The notes beneath the pieces were generated by a model. It ran no database searches. It worked only from the letters and a program-made list of their open reading frames with translations, and was not told the DNA's origin. A program made the position numbers and the translations under genes. 64,000 nt of DNA, from NCBI RefSeq assembly GCF_041081105.1, contig NZ_CP163528.1, positions 372,001 to 436,000 of the forward strand, read 5' to 3'. Of this stretch, positions 27,255 to 36,504 are shown one piece after another (the first letter of the stretch is position 1; each line of letters opens with the position of its first letter). Source of the DNA: Promicromonospora sp. Populi (GTDB lineage Bacteria; Actinomycetota; Actinomycetes; Actinomycetales; Cellulomonadaceae).

Positions 27255-28076
27255 TCAGCAGCCCTGCGCCGGCGTGAACGCCGTGTCGTCGGCCAGCATC
27301 TCCTGCAGCGTCGAGAGGGGCACGAGCAGGCTGTTGTCGTCGGCAGTCTTCGCGTAGACGACGCCGATCACCCGCCCCCCGGCGTCCAGCGCCGCCGAAC
27401 CGGACGACCCCGGCTCGACCGGCGCGTTCGTCAGCAGCACCTCGCCGAGGTTCGCGTTCAGGGGGTCCCGTGTGCTGCTCATGACTTCGCCCTGCGTCAC
27501 GGTGAGCTCGCCGCCCTCGGGGTAACCCACCACGGTGACCGGGTCGCCGGGCTCCGGGTCGGCCTCCGCCAGCTCCGGGTACGACGGCAGGGGATCGGTG
27601 GTGCGGACGATGGCGAGGTCCGCGAGGGCCGCCGTCGCGGTGGCGCCGACGGTGATGTCGTGCCCGTCGTAGGTGCTGACCTCGAGGTCCCTGGACTCCG
27701 CGACGACGTGCCTGTTCGTGATCAGCGTGTGGTCGTCGACGGCGAAGCCGGAACCCGTCGACAGCTCCTCGCAGCCCACGTTGCGGATCCGTACGGCCAT
27801 GCGCTCCACGGCGTCGAACCCGTCCGGGCTCAGTGAGGCGCTGCCGGCTGCGGGGGAGAGGTCAGCCGGTGTCGTCGGCACGATGTCGCTCGGCACCGGG
27901 TCGGGCATCGGCGGCAGCACGCCGCAACCGCCGAGCCCACCGGTCAGGACCAGCGCTCCGGCGATCGCGAGCGAGCCGAGCGCCCGCCCGGCCCGGCGCC
28001 GCGCCGTCGGCCCCAGAGCATTCGGCCCCAGAGCATTCGACCCCGAAGCATTCGGCCCCAGCCCCGTCGACCTCAA
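27255..28076 (-). CDS. Trypsin-like serine protease, predicted lipoprotein
   Basis: 273 aa from a TTG at 28076 that overlaps the preceding stop (TTGA) with GGGAG upstream. The Asn/Gly/Pro repeat at the N-terminus is followed by a hydrophobic core and a lipobox (LTGGLGGC), so the protein should be anchored to the outer face of the membrane. The chymotrypsin/HtrA-like triad is visible: His in LITNRHVVAESR, Asp in ALADLAIVRT and Ser in VEPGSSGSAALDAGG. No PDZ domain follows. It is the third gene of a coupled minus-strand operon with the coiled-coil membrane protein and DUF1844. Confidence 0.8.
   Translation of the reverse strand: MRSTGLGPNASGSNALGPNALGPTARRRAGRALGSLAIAGALVLTGGLGGCGVLPPMPDPVPSDIVPTTPADLSPAAGSASLSPDGFDAVERMAVRIRNVGCEELSTGSGFAVDDHTLITNRHVVAESRDLEVSTYDGHDITVGATATAALADLAIVRTTDPLPSYPELAEADPEPGDPVTVVGYPEGGELTVTQGEVMSSTRDPLNANLGEVLLTNAPVEPGSSGSAALDAGGRVIGVVYAKTADDNSLLVPLSTLQEMLADDTAFTPAQGC
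28016..28060. repeat. Three 15-bp tandem repeats in the protease 5' end
   Basis: GAGCATTCGGCCCCA at 28016-28030, then GAGCATTCGACCCCG and AAGCATTCGGCCCCA. Read on the minus strand they encode a repeated LGPNA / SGSNA pentapeptide in the region before the signal sequence. The in-frame unit length means that copy changes would not shift the frame. Confidence 0.85.
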
Positions 28077-28621
28077 GGCTGCAGCTCCCGCTGCAGAGCC
28101 TCGTTGGCGTCCTCGGCGTCCGCGCACAGCGCGTTGACCTGGCGTTCGTAGCGGCTCAGGTCGGCGGGCTCGTACTGGTCGGCCTCCTTGAGGTAGCCCA
28201 CGAGCTGCTCCTGACCCGACACGCACTGCCCCAGCGCGGAGGCCACGGTGGCCGCGGCGGCGCTGACCTGCGTCTGGTAGTCGAGGTACTGCTGAGAGAC
28301 GACGTTCTCGTCGCCGAGCTGCGCCTTCTCGTTCGCGAGGTCCGTGATGCGCGACGTTGCCGCGGACAGCTGGTCCCGGGCAGCCTGCAGCTCGGTGTTG
28401 GCTCCTTCGAGCTGCATCCGCAGCGAGGCGACCTCGTCCGCGTACCCGTGCGCCTGCTCCTCCCAGTCGGAGGCGTTGCGCTGCCAGCGCACGGTGGTCA
28501 CCCACAGGTAGGCGCCGACGGCGATCGTGGCGACCAGGAGGACGGCGAGCCAGCGGGAACCGCGACGCGGACCCGGTGCGTGCGCGGGCTCGGGCGCCGC
28601 CACGACGGGAGCCTCGGTCAT
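28073..28621 (-). CDS. Membrane-anchored coiled-coil protein
   Basis: 182 aa, no family recognised. A short Pro/Ala cytoplasmic N-terminus leads to one membrane helix (WLAVLLVATIAVGAYLWVTT, about 24-43). A long heptad-rich helix follows (EEQAHGYADEVASLRMQLEG, to about 115), then a helical domain with two cysteines (ALGQCVSGQEQL and VNALCADAEDANEALQ). The layout is that of a type II membrane protein with an extracytoplasmic coiled coil. It overlaps DUF1844 by one base and the lipoprotein protease by four, so all three are probably co-translated and may act together at the membrane. Confidence 0.7.
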   Translation of the reverse strand: MTEAPVVAAPEPAHAPGPRRGSRWLAVLLVATIAVGAYLWVTTVRWQRNASDWEEQAHGYADEVASLRMQLEGANTELQAARDQLSAATSRITDLANEKAQLGDENVVSQQYLDYQTQVSAAAATVASALGQCVSGQEQLVGYLKEADQYEPADLSRYERQVNALCADAEDANEALQRELQP

Positions 28622-28998
28622 CAGACGACGGAACCCGTGTACTTCTCGCCCGGTCCCTCGCCCGGCGCGTCGGGGACGACCGACGCCTCACGGAACGCGA
28701 GCTGGAGGCTGCGCAGGCCGTCCCGCAACGAGCGCGCGTGCTCGTTGCCGATGTCCGGCGAGCTCGCGACCACGAGCGCGGCCAGCGCGGTGATCAGCTT
28801 GCGCGCCTCGTCGAGGTCCTTCAGCTCCTCGGCGTCGTCGCCCTCGGCCAGCCCGCACTTCACCGCGGCGGCACTCATGAGGTGCACGGCGGCGGTCGTG
28901 ATGACCTGGACGGCCGCGACCTCGGCGATATCGCGTACGGCCTGGTCAGCGCCTACCGGAGCGTCGATGCCGGTGGGGGTCTCATCGGTGGTGCTCAT
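28621..28998 (-). CDS. DUF1844 domain protein
   Basis: 125 aa from the ATG at 28998; another ATG at 29007 is in frame, and AAGGA precedes the inner one at good spacing. RDIAEVAAVQVITTAAVHLMSAAAVKCGLAE and DLDEARKLITALAALVVASSPDIG are the DUF1844 core. This is a small, mainly helical protein of unknown function found almost always beside sseB and infC in actinobacteria. Here it is next to sseB but on the opposite strand and 33 kb from infC. Confidence 0.85.
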   Translation of the reverse strand: MSTTDETPTGIDAPVGADQAVRDIAEVAAVQVITTAAVHLMSAAAVKCGLAEGDDAEELKDLDEARKLITALAALVVASSPDIGNEHARSLRDGLRSLQLAFREASVVPDAPGEGPGEKYTGSVV

Positions 28999-29105
28999 GG
29001 GCACCATCCTTTCATCCCCTCGGGGGTGCGGACAGCCACCCGGCCACCGGACCAGTCTGGGTTAGCCTGCGTGCGTTCAACGGTGAAACAGGGGAGGCTC
29101 TTTCG

Positions 29106-32100
29106 ATGCACGACGACATCAAACTGACCACCGAGCGCGCGACACGAGTGCTGACCGAGCGGATCTGGCCCGCGGTGCACGGCACGTCAGTACCGCTCGA
29201 CATCGAGTGGCATGCCCTGCCAGGGGAGCCGATCGCTCCCGCCGAAGGCCTTGCCCTCGCGATGGAGCCGTACGAGGTGGGCACCCCCTGGGGCCCGGCC
29301 TGGGGCACCACCTGGTTCCGGCTGACGGGCACGGTCCCCGCCGAATGGGCCGGGCGGACCGTCGAGGCGGTAGTAGACCTGGGCTTCGACGCGAGCATGC
29401 CCGGCTTCCAAGCCGAGGCACTGGTCTACCGGCCGGACGGCAGCCCGGTGAAGTCGATCAACCCGCCCAACCAGCACGTCCCGGTGGCCGACGTCGCAAC
29501 CGGCGGCGAGCGCGTCGAGCTGTTCCTGGAGGCGGCGTCGAACCCCGTGCTCCTCGACTTCCCTGCCTTCCAGGTGACCCAGGAGGGTGACACCACCACC
29601 TCCTCCCCGCGCCCCCTGTACACGACCAAGCGCATGGACCTCGCGATCTTCGAGACCGAGGTGCACGACCTCGCCCTCGACGTCGAGGTGCTGCTCCAGC
29701 TGCAGGCCGAGCTGCCCACCGGCCCTCGCCGCATGCGGATCCTGCAGGCCCTCGACAACGCCCTCGACGTGCTCGACCTGCAGCGAATCCCCGAGACAGC
29801 CACTGCTGCCCGGGCGGCGCTCGCGGACGTGCTCGCCAGCCCGGCGGAGGCGAGCGCCCACGAGATCTCGGCGGTCGGCCACGCGCACATCGACTCGGCC
29901 TGGCTGTGGCCCGTGCGGGAGACGATCCGCAAGGTCGCGCGCACGACGTCGTCCATGACCGACCTCATCGACCGCACCGACGACTTCCTGTACGGCATGT
30001 CGTCCGCGCAGCAGTACGCGTGGGTCAAGGAGCACCGGCCCGAGGTGTGGACCAGGATCAAGGACGCGGTCGCCAAGGGCCGGTTCCTGCCGCTGGGCGG
30101 TATGTGGGTCGAGTCGGACACCGTGATGCCGTCCGGCGAGGCGCTCGCGCGCCAGTTCTCGCAGGGGCAGCGGTTCTTCGAGCGGGAGTTCGGGATCCGC
30201 AGCAAGGGCGTGTGGCTGCCGGACTCGTTCGGCTACTCGCCGGCCCTGCCGCAGCTTGTGCGCCGCGCCGGGTTCGACTGGTTCTTCACGCAGAAGATCT
30301 CCTGGAACCAGGTCAACAAGTTCCCGCACCACACGTTCTGGTGGGAGGGCATCGACGGTTCGCGCGTCCTGACGCACTTCCCGCCCATGGACACGTACAA
30401 CTCGCAGCTCTCGGGCCAGGAGATCGCCAAGGCGACCGGCCAGTTCCGCGAGGCGCGGCACGCCACGGGCTCGATCGCACCCGTCGGCTTCGGCGACGGC
30501 GGCGGTGGTACCACCCGCGAGATGACCGGCAGGGCCCGGCGCCTGGCCGATCTTGAGGGCAGCGCGAAGGTCCGCTGGGAGCACCCGGACGCCTTCTTCG
30601 AGCGCGCTCGCGGAGAGCTCACCGCACACGCGACGAGTGACAGCGCTGTCTGGGTGGGCGAGCTCTACCTGGAGCTGCACCGCGCCACCCTGACGTCGCA
30701 GCACCAGACCAAGCAGGGCAACCGCCGCAACGAGCAGCTGCTGGTCGAGGCGGAGGCGTGGGCCGCGACGGCGTCGGCCCGCACGGGCGCCGACTACCCG
30801 TACGACGAGCTCGACGCGCTGTGGCAGCAGGTCCTGCTGCTGCAGTTCCACGACATCCTGCCGGGCACGTCCATCGCCTGGGTGCACCGTGAGTCGGTCG
30901 CGCAGCACGCGGCGATCACCGCCGGCGCGCAGGAGATCATCAACCGCTCCCTGCTCGCCCTGGTCGGCGAGGGCGACGTGGCGCTGCGCGCCAACCCGGC
31001 GGTGTTCGCCCAGTCGGGTGTCCCGGCACTCGGCGTGGCCGCGGCGGCGGCCCCGGCCGCGCCGTCGAGCACCCTGACCGAACTGCCCGACGGCGGCTAC
31101 GTCCTGGCGAACGACCTGGTCCAGGTCACGCTGGACGGCGCGGGCCACGTGACGTCCGCGATCGACCTGGCCACCGGGCGGGACGCGGTGGCGCCGGGCC
31201 GTCAGGCCAACGTGCTGCAGCTGCACCAGGACTTCCCGAACCAGTGGGACGCCTGGGACGTGGACCGGTTCTACCGCAACTCGGTGACCGACCTGCGCGA
31301 CGCCGAGAAGGTCACCGCCGCCGTGGACGACGGCGTGGCCGTCGTGACGGTGCACCGGCGGTTCTCGTCCTCCAGCCTCGACCAGACGATCACGCTCGCG
31401 CCGGGCAGCCGGACCCTTGAGGTCGCCATGGAGACCGACTGGCACGAGGCCGAGAAGTTCCTCAAGGTCGCGTTCCCGCTCGACGTGCGCGCCGAGCACG
31501 TCGCGGCGGAGACCCAGTTCGGGTTCCACAAGCGGGTCACGCACACCAACACGAGCTGGGAGGCCGCCAAGTTCGAGACCTCCATGCACCGCTGGGTGCT
31601 CGCCGAGGAGCCGGGCTTCGGCGTCGCTCTGGTCAACGACTCGGTCTACGGGTACGACGTGACCCGCGACGTGTCGGAGGCCGGGGTGGCACCGGCGTCG
31701 GGCGTGCCGGAGGTGACCACCACCGTGCGGCTGTCGCTGCTGCGGGCCCCGCGGTTCCCCGACCCGGAGACCGACCAGGGCTTGCAGACCCACCGCTACG
31801 GCCTGGTGGTCGGCGCGGACACCGCCGTGGCCACCGAGGCGGGCGCCACGTTCGGTGCGCGCCCGCGTGAGCTGCGCGGCGGGGCCGGCGTCACACCGCT
31901 GGTCAGCGTGGCCGGCGGCGTGACGCTGTCGGCGGTCAAGCTGGCCGACGACCGGTCGGGCGACCTCGTGGTGCGGGTCTACGAGGCGCAGGGCCGGCGC
32001 GCGTCGGGCACCGTCACGGTCGCGGCGCCGGTGGCCGGCGCCCGCACCGTGAGCCTGATCGAGGACACCATCGAGGCCCCGGCGCTCGCGCTGACGGCGG

Positions 32101-32165
32101 ACGGCGCGGTAGCGGTCGACCTGACCCCGTTCGAGGTCCGCACCCTCCGCTTCACGTCGGCCTAG
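29106..32165 (+). CDS. GH38 alpha-mannosidase
   Basis: 1019 aa with no signal peptide, so cytoplasmic. An N-terminal beta domain (about 1-240) precedes the GH38 catalytic domain. The zinc ligands are in GHAHIDSAW (His261, Asp263), the nucleophile is Asp373 in WLPDSFGYSPALP, and FHDILPGTSI is a further zinc/active-site motif. Large beta-sandwich domains complete the protein. Enzymes of this kind, such as the mycobacterial and yeast vacuolar types, remove alpha-mannose residues of several linkages from glycan fragments. The ribosome site is GGGGAGG. The sugar importer, LacI regulator and GH92 enzyme follow, but a terminator separates this gene from them. Confidence 0.95.
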   Translation: MHDDIKLTTERATRVLTERIWPAVHGTSVPLDIEWHALPGEPIAPAEGLALAMEPYEVGTPWGPAWGTTWFRLTGTVPAEWAGRTVEAVVDLGFDASMPGFQAEALVYRPDGSPVKSINPPNQHVPVADVATGGERVELFLEAASNPVLLDFPAFQVTQEGDTTTSSPRPLYTTKRMDLAIFETEVHDLALDVEVLLQLQAELPTGPRRMRILQALDNALDVLDLQRIPETATAARAALADVLASPAEASAHEISAVGHAHIDSAWLWPVRETIRKVARTTSSMTDLIDRTDDFLYGMSSAQQYAWVKEHRPEVWTRIKDAVAKGRFLPLGGMWVESDTVMPSGEALARQFSQGQRFFEREFGIRSKGVWLPDSFGYSPALPQLVRRAGFDWFFTQKISWNQVNKFPHHTFWWEGIDGSRVLTHFPPMDTYNSQLSGQEIAKATGQFREARHATGSIAPVGFGDGGGGTTREMTGRARRLADLEGSAKVRWEHPDAFFERARGELTAHATSDSAVWVGELYLELHRATLTSQHQTKQGNRRNEQLLVEAEAWAATASARTGADYPYDELDALWQQVLLLQFHDILPGTSIAWVHRESVAQHAAITAGAQEIINRSLLALVGEGDVALRANPAVFAQSGVPALGVAAAAAPAAPSSTLTELPDGGYVLANDLVQVTLDGAGHVTSAIDLATGRDAVAPGRQANVLQLHQDFPNQWDAWDVDRFYRNSVTDLRDAEKVTAAVDDGVAVVTVHRRFSSSSLDQTITLAPGSRTLEVAMETDWHEAEKFLKVAFPLDVRAEHVAAETQFGFHKRVTHTNTSWEAAKFETSMHRWVLAEEPGFGVALVNDSVYGYDVTRDVSEAGVAPASGVPEVTTTVRLSLLRAPRFPDPETDQGLQTHRYGLVVGADTAVATEAGATFGARPRELRGGAGVTPLVSVAGGVTLSAVKLADDRSGDLVVRVYEAQGRRASGTVTVAAPVAGARTVSLIEDTIEAPALALTADGAVAVDLTPFEVRTLRFTSA

Positions 32166-32175
32166 CTCGTCGTCC

Positions 32176-32215
32176 GTCCCGCCTGGCCCTTGACAGCAAA
32201 GGGGCCAGGCGGGAC
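32176..32215 (+). terminator. Terminator after the GH38 gene
   Basis: 14-bp perfect stem (GTCCCGCCTGGCCC at 32176-32189 with 32202-32215) and a 12-base loop, ten bases past the stop. It isolates GH38 from the ABC transporter operon. Confidence 0.7.
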
Positions 32216-32227
32216 GCTGTGGTCTTG

Positions 32228-32241
32228 CTAAAGCGCTTTAG
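32228..32241 (+). promoter_or_regulatory. LacI-type operator before the sugar ABC operon
   Basis: CTAAAGCGCTTTAG, a perfect 14-bp palindrome with the central AANCGNTT core typical of LacI-family repressor sites, 72 bp before the substrate-binding protein start. The same 14 bp occur at 59322-59335 before the GH18 glycosidase. The likely repressor is encoded at 35455-36504. The binding itself is inferred. Confidence 0.75.
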
Positions 32242-32313
32242 TCGGCGTCGAGGCGAGAAAGCACACGGCATGTACCCCAGGACGCGACGAAGCATCTGCT
32301 GGAAGGAACTGTC

Positions 32314-33600
32314 ATGAACATCAGAAGGATCGGGGCTGCGGGGGTTGCCCTGACCACGCTGGCCGCCCTCGGCGGCTGTGCCCTCAACGGTGCGGGCGGC
32401 GCGGAGAGCGAGAGCACGGCATCGGCCTCGGGCGACGTGACCGGCGAGGTCACGTTGCAGACGTGGGCGCTCAAGCCCAACTTCACCGAGTATGTCGAGG
32501 GTGTGATCGCCGGCTTCGAGGAGCAGTACCCGGGCACCGAGGTGACCTGGCTCGACCAGCCGGGCGACGGCTACTCGGAGAAGGTGCTCTCGCAGGCCGC
32601 CGCCGGCGAGCTGCCCGACGTCACGAACCTGCCGCCGGACTTCGCGCTCTCGCTGGCGCGCGAGGACCTGCTCTCCGACGTCACGACCCTCGACGACACG
32701 CTGGAGGACACCTACGTGCCGGGGGCGCTCGCGGCCTACCAGTACGCGGGCATCGAGGGCACGTTCGGCTTCCCGTGGTACCTGACTACGGACCTGAACT
32801 ACTGGAACACCGAGATGTTCGAGGCCGCGGGCCTCGACCCGGCGTCGCCGCCCACCACGCTCGACGAGCTTGTCGAGCAGGCGCGCACCATGCAGGACGA
32901 GACCGGCGAGTACCTCATGAGCCGCAAGCCCGGCCTGGGTGACTTCGCGGCAGCGGGCCTGCCCGTGCTGTCCGACGACGGCACCGAGTTCACGTTCAAC
33001 ACGCCCGAGGCGGCCGAGCTGCTGGACGTCTACCGCGACGCGTACGCGGACGGCCTCATGCCCGACGACGTGCTCGCCGACGCCTACCTCGGCAACAGCC
33101 AGCTGTTCACCGAGGGCCGGGTGGCCTGGTCCACGGGTGGCGGCAACTTCATCAACAGCGTGCTGGAGAACAACCCGTCGCTGGAGGGGAGCATCACCTC
33201 GTCGCCGTACATCGGGGAGACCCCGCTGTACGTGCAGGGTCTGTCCGTCTCGAACCAGTCCGAGAACCTGCCGACGGCGGTCGCGCTGGCTCAGTTCGTG
33301 ACGAACGCCGCCAACCAGGAGGCGTTCGCGGCCGAGGTGCCCGGCGTCTTCCCGTCCACCGCCTCGTCCCAGGAGAACCCCGAGCTCGCCGAGAGCGACG
33401 GCACCCCGCAGGGTGAGGCCAAGGCGATCGCGTTCAGCAACCTCACCACCGCGCGGGTGCTGCAGCCGGTCGAGGTCAACGAAGCGATGACCACCATCGT
33501 CAACCAGCAGTTCGCAGCTGCGATCGCCGGCGACAAGACCTCGCAGGAGGCCCTGGACACGGCAGTCGAAGAATGCAACCAGCTGCTCGCCGACCAGTGA
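32314..33600 (+). CDS. Sugar ABC transporter substrate-binding lipoprotein
   Basis: 428 aa, solute-binding family 1 type (MalE-like). The lipobox LAALGGC places the lipidated cysteine near residue 22. GEVTLQTWALKP, FEEQYPGTEVTWLDQPG and GFPWYLTTDLNYWNTEMF are typical of oligosaccharide binders. It captures the sugar outside the membrane for the two permeases that follow by GTGA and TGATG overlaps. Given the neighbouring mannosidases, mannose-containing oligosaccharides are the likely ligand. No ATPase gene is present; such systems commonly borrow a shared MsiK-type ATPase. Confidence 0.93.
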   Translation: MNIRRIGAAGVALTTLAALGGCALNGAGGAESESTASASGDVTGEVTLQTWALKPNFTEYVEGVIAGFEEQYPGTEVTWLDQPGDGYSEKVLSQAAAGELPDVTNLPPDFALSLAREDLLSDVTTLDDTLEDTYVPGALAAYQYAGIEGTFGFPWYLTTDLNYWNTEMFEAAGLDPASPPTTLDELVEQARTMQDETGEYLMSRKPGLGDFAAAGLPVLSDDGTEFTFNTPEAAELLDVYRDAYADGLMPDDVLADAYLGNSQLFTEGRVAWSTGGGNFINSVLENNPSLEGSITSSPYIGETPLYVQGLSVSNQSENLPTAVALAQFVTNAANQEAFAAEVPGVFPSTASSQENPELAESDGTPQGEAKAIAFSNLTTARVLQPVEVNEAMTTIVNQQFAAAIAGDKTSQEALDTAVEECNQLLADQ

Positions 33601-34538
33601 CGACGGCACGCGGGGCCTGGACCCGTCCGGTCCAGGCCCTGCAACCCGCGGCACGCACGTACGCCGTCCGGACGCACTCGTGGTTCACGCCGTGGCTGCT
33701 CGTGGCGCCGGCGATCCTGTTCCTCCTGGTGTTCAACCTGTGGCCGACGGCGAACGCGTTCTTCCTGGCGTTCACGAACGTGCGAGTGCTCTCCGGCGGC
33801 GAGCTCGTGGGGTTCGCGAACTTCGAGCGCATGCTCAGCGACACCCAGCTCGCCACCGCGCTGATCAACTCGATCGTCTACATGCTGGTGTGCGTGCCGT
33901 TCCTGCTGCTCGTGCCGCTGGGGCTGGCGGTGCTGGTGGAGAAGAACCTGCCGGGCATCTCGTTCTTCCGCACCGCCTTCTACACGCCGGTGGTGGCCTC
34001 CGCAGTGGTGGTGGCCCTCATCTGGGGCTGGCTGCTCGACGAGCGCGGCGTCATCAATGCGATGGCGCTGAACCTGGGCTTTGTCACCGAGGCGATCCCA
34101 TTCCTCACGGACCGCTGGCTGGTGATCTTCAGTGCGATCAGCCTGACCATCTGGAAGGGCCTGGGCTACTACATGGTGATCTACCTGTCGGCGCTGGGCG
34201 GTGTGCCGCGTGAGCTGCACGAGGCGGCCGCGGTCGACGGGGCGGGAGCGTGGCGCCGGTTCTGGAACATCACGATCCCGGGGGTGCGCAACACGATGCT
34301 GCTGGTCTCCGTGATGATCACGGTGTCCGCGCTGCGCGTGTTCGCCGAGCTCTACATCCTGACCAACGGCACCGGCGGCATCGGCGGGGCCGACGTCTCC
34401 GTGGTCATGCTCATCCAGATGTACGCCCGCGGGTTCAGCGGCAACCTCGGGTATGCCTCGGCGCTCTCGCTGCTGCTGTTCTTCATCACGCTCGGCCCGC
34501 TCCTGGTCATCGCGCGGATCAACCGGGGGAAGGCCTGA
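33597..34538 (+). CDS. Sugar ABC transporter permease (MalF type)
   Basis: 313 aa from the GTG overlapping the binding-protein stop. Six membrane segments are visible, starting with WLLVAPAILFLLVFNLWPTA. The cytoplasmic EAA loop is ELHEAAAVDGAGAWRRFWNI TIPG (about residues 205-228). It pairs with the next gene to form the membrane channel. It is translationally coupled on both sides. Confidence 0.94.
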   Translation: MTTARGAWTRPVQALQPAARTYAVRTHSWFTPWLLVAPAILFLLVFNLWPTANAFFLAFTNVRVLSGGELVGFANFERMLSDTQLATALINSIVYMLVCVPFLLLVPLGLAVLVEKNLPGISFFRTAFYTPVVASAVVVALIWGWLLDERGVINAMALNLGFVTEAIPFLTDRWLVIFSAISLTIWKGLGYYMVIYLSALGGVPRELHEAAAVDGAGAWRRFWNITIPGVRNTMLLVSVMITVSALRVFAELYILTNGTGGIGGADVSVVMLIQMYARGFSGNLGYASALSLLLFFITLGPLLVIARINRGKA

Positions 34539-35458
34539 TGGCGGGCACGCGCACACTCGGCGAGCGTCTGGTCAGCAGGCGCACGGGCACCCCGCGGCCG
34601 GTCACCGACCGCACGGGGGCGCGCGGGTTCGCGACGCCGTCGCCGCGCGAGATGGTGCTGCGCTACGCGCTGCTGGTCCTGGTCCTGTTCATCACGCTCG
34701 GCCCGTTCCTGTGGCAGCTCTCCACCTCGCTCAAGGGGGCCAGCGAGGACGTGTACACGACCAACCCGAGCTTCCTGCCGAGCGCGCCCACGCTGGCGAA
34801 CTATGTGCAGGCGTTCGAGACGGTCCCGATCCTGAACTTCGCCGGGAACTCGATAGTGGTGGCGGGGATCGTGATCTTCGGCAACATCGTCGGAGCCACG
34901 GCTGCCGGGTATGCCCTGGCTCGGCTGAAGTTCCGCGGCACCAAGCTGGTGCTCGGGGCGATCGTGCTGACGATGCTCCTGCCGGGTGAGGCCACGATCG
35001 TGGCGCAGTACCTGACGATCCGGCAGCTAGGGCTCGCCGACACCCTGCTCGGCGTCGCCCTGCCGGGCACGATCGGCATGCTCAACGTGCTGCTGATGCG
35101 CACGGCGTTCGCGGCCATCCCGAAGGAGCTGGACGACGCGGCGCTCGTGGACGGGGCGAACGCCTGGCAGCGGCTGCTGCACGTGGGCCTGCCCAACGTG
35201 CAGGGCATGCTCGCCGTCATCGCGATCTTCTCGTTCATCGGTGCGTGGGACGACTTCCTGTGGCCGCTCATCGTGCTCACCACACCCGACAGGTTCACGC
35301 TCACCGTGGGCCTGGAGTACCTGTCCGGGACGTTCACGAACAACCCGCGGGTGGTGGCCGCGGGCACCATGATCGCGTTCATCCCCATCGTCGTGTTCTT
35401 CGCGGCGCTGCAGCGGTACTTCTTCCGCGGTGTCGACGAGGGGGCGATCAAGGGGTGA
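34538..35458 (+). CDS. Sugar ABC transporter permease (MalG type)
   Basis: 306 aa, ATG overlapping the previous stop by one base. The N-terminal extension is about 30 residues. The membrane segments begin at LRYALLVLVLFITLGPFLWQ, and the EAA loop is IPKELDDAALVDGANAWQRL. It is the second half of the importer channel. The regulator gene begins in its last codons (GTGA). Confidence 0.94.
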   Translation: MAGTRTLGERLVSRRTGTPRPVTDRTGARGFATPSPREMVLRYALLVLVLFITLGPFLWQLSTSLKGASEDVYTTNPSFLPSAPTLANYVQAFETVPILNFAGNSIVVAGIVIFGNIVGATAAGYALARLKFRGTKLVLGAIVLTMLLPGEATIVAQYLTIRQLGLADTLLGVALPGTIGMLNVLLMRTAFAAIPKELDDAALVDGANAWQRLLHVGLPNVQGMLAVIAIFSFIGAWDDFLWPLIVLTTPDRFTLTVGLEYLSGTFTNNPRVVAAGTMIAFIPIVVFFAALQRYFFRGVDEGAIKG

Positions 35459-36504
35459 CCCAGAGCGTCGACCGGCCCGGCCGCAGGCCCACGATCGCGG
35501 ACATCGCCGCTCACGCCGGGGTCTCCCCGACGGCGGTGTCGTTCGCGCTGAACGACCGCCCAGGGATCAGCGAGCAGACCAGGACCCGCATCCTGGCCGC
35601 CGTCGCCGAGCTCGGGTGGCGACCCAACGTCGCCGCCCGGGCGCTGGGCGGCCGCCGCGCCGACACGGTCGGGCTGGTCGTCGCGCGCCCCGCCCGGACG
35701 CTGGGCGTGGAGCCGTTCTTCGCCCAGCTCGTCTCGGGCCTGCAGGCGCGGCTGTCCACCGACCTCGTGGCCCTCCAGCTGCTGGTCGTGGAGGACATGG
35801 CCGCCGAGCTCGACGTCTACCGCCGCTGGGCAGCCGAACGGCGTACCGACGGTGTGGTCCTGCTCGATCTTGAGCAGGACGACCCGCGCCCCGACGAGCT
35901 GGTGCGGATGGGCCTGCCCGCCGTCCTGGTCGGCGGCGACGGGTTCCCCGGACCGGTGCCTGCCGTGTTCGCCGACGACCACGCCGCCATGACGGCGCTC
36001 GCCGAGCACCTGGCTACGCTGGGGCATGTGCAGGTCGGCCACGTGGGCGGCATCCCCACCTACGTGCACTCCGCGCGCCGGGTCACCGCCCTGCACGACG
36101 CCGGGGCCCGCCTCGGCCTGACCATCACCACCGTGCCGACGGACTTCTCGCAGGACGAGGCCGCGGCAGCCACTCGGGCCCTCCTGGCCCGCGACGAAAG
36201 GCCAACTGCAATCGTGTACGACTCCGACGTGGCCGCACTCGCGGGCGTTACCGTCCTGGCCGAGGCCGGGCTCAGCGTGCCGGGCGACGTCTCGGTAGCG
36301 TCCTTCGACGACTCCGAGCTGGTGCGCCTCGCGCACCCGCCGCTCACCGCGATGACGCGCGACACCTTCGAGCTCGGCGAGCTCGTCGCGGCGACCACGC
36401 TGTCGCTGGTCCGCGGCGAACCGGTGCCCGACGTCGTGCGCGCGGCCACCCCCGAGCTGACCGTGCGCGGCAGCACGGGCCAGGTCCCGGGGGCCGCCGC
36501 GTGA
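35455..36504 (+). CDS. LacI-family transcriptional regulator
   Basis: 349 aa from a GTG overlapping the permease stop. The LacI helix-turn-helix and hinge helix are clear (PTIADIAAHAGVSPTAVSFA, then LGWRPNVAARALGG). The sugar-binding core follows, with VFADDHAAM and VSVASFDDSELVRLAHPPLT. It lies inside the operon it probably controls, between the permeases and GH92. The palindrome CTAAAGCGCTTTAG at 32228 and 59322 is the best candidate for its operator. The inducer is probably a mannoside or the N-glycan core. Confidence 0.94.
   Translation: MTQSVDRPGRRPTIADIAAHAGVSPTAVSFALNDRPGISEQTRTRILAAVAELGWRPNVAARALGGRRADTVGLVVARPARTLGVEPFFAQLVSGLQARLSTDLVALQLLVVEDMAAELDVYRRWAAERRTDGVVLLDLEQDDPRPDELVRMGLPAVLVGGDGFPGPVPAVFADDHAAMTALAEHLATLGHVQVGHVGGIPTYVHSARRVTALHDAGARLGLTITTVPTDFSQDEAAAATRALLARDERPTAIVYDSDVAALAGVTVLAEAGLSVPGDVSVASFDDSELVRLAHPPLTAMTRDTFELGELVAATTLSLVRGEPVPDVVRAATPELTVRGSTGQVPGAAA

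Noticed and set aside
29075..29095. GTTCAACGGTGAAAC before GH38 as a LacI operator
   Set aside because: Arms pair over only about four bases and it does not resemble the perfect CTAAAGCGCTTTAG sites; no support for shared control.
32190..32195. TTGACA as the -35 of the sugar ABC promoter
   Set aside because: It falls in the loop of the GH38 terminator and no -10 is found at a suitable distance.
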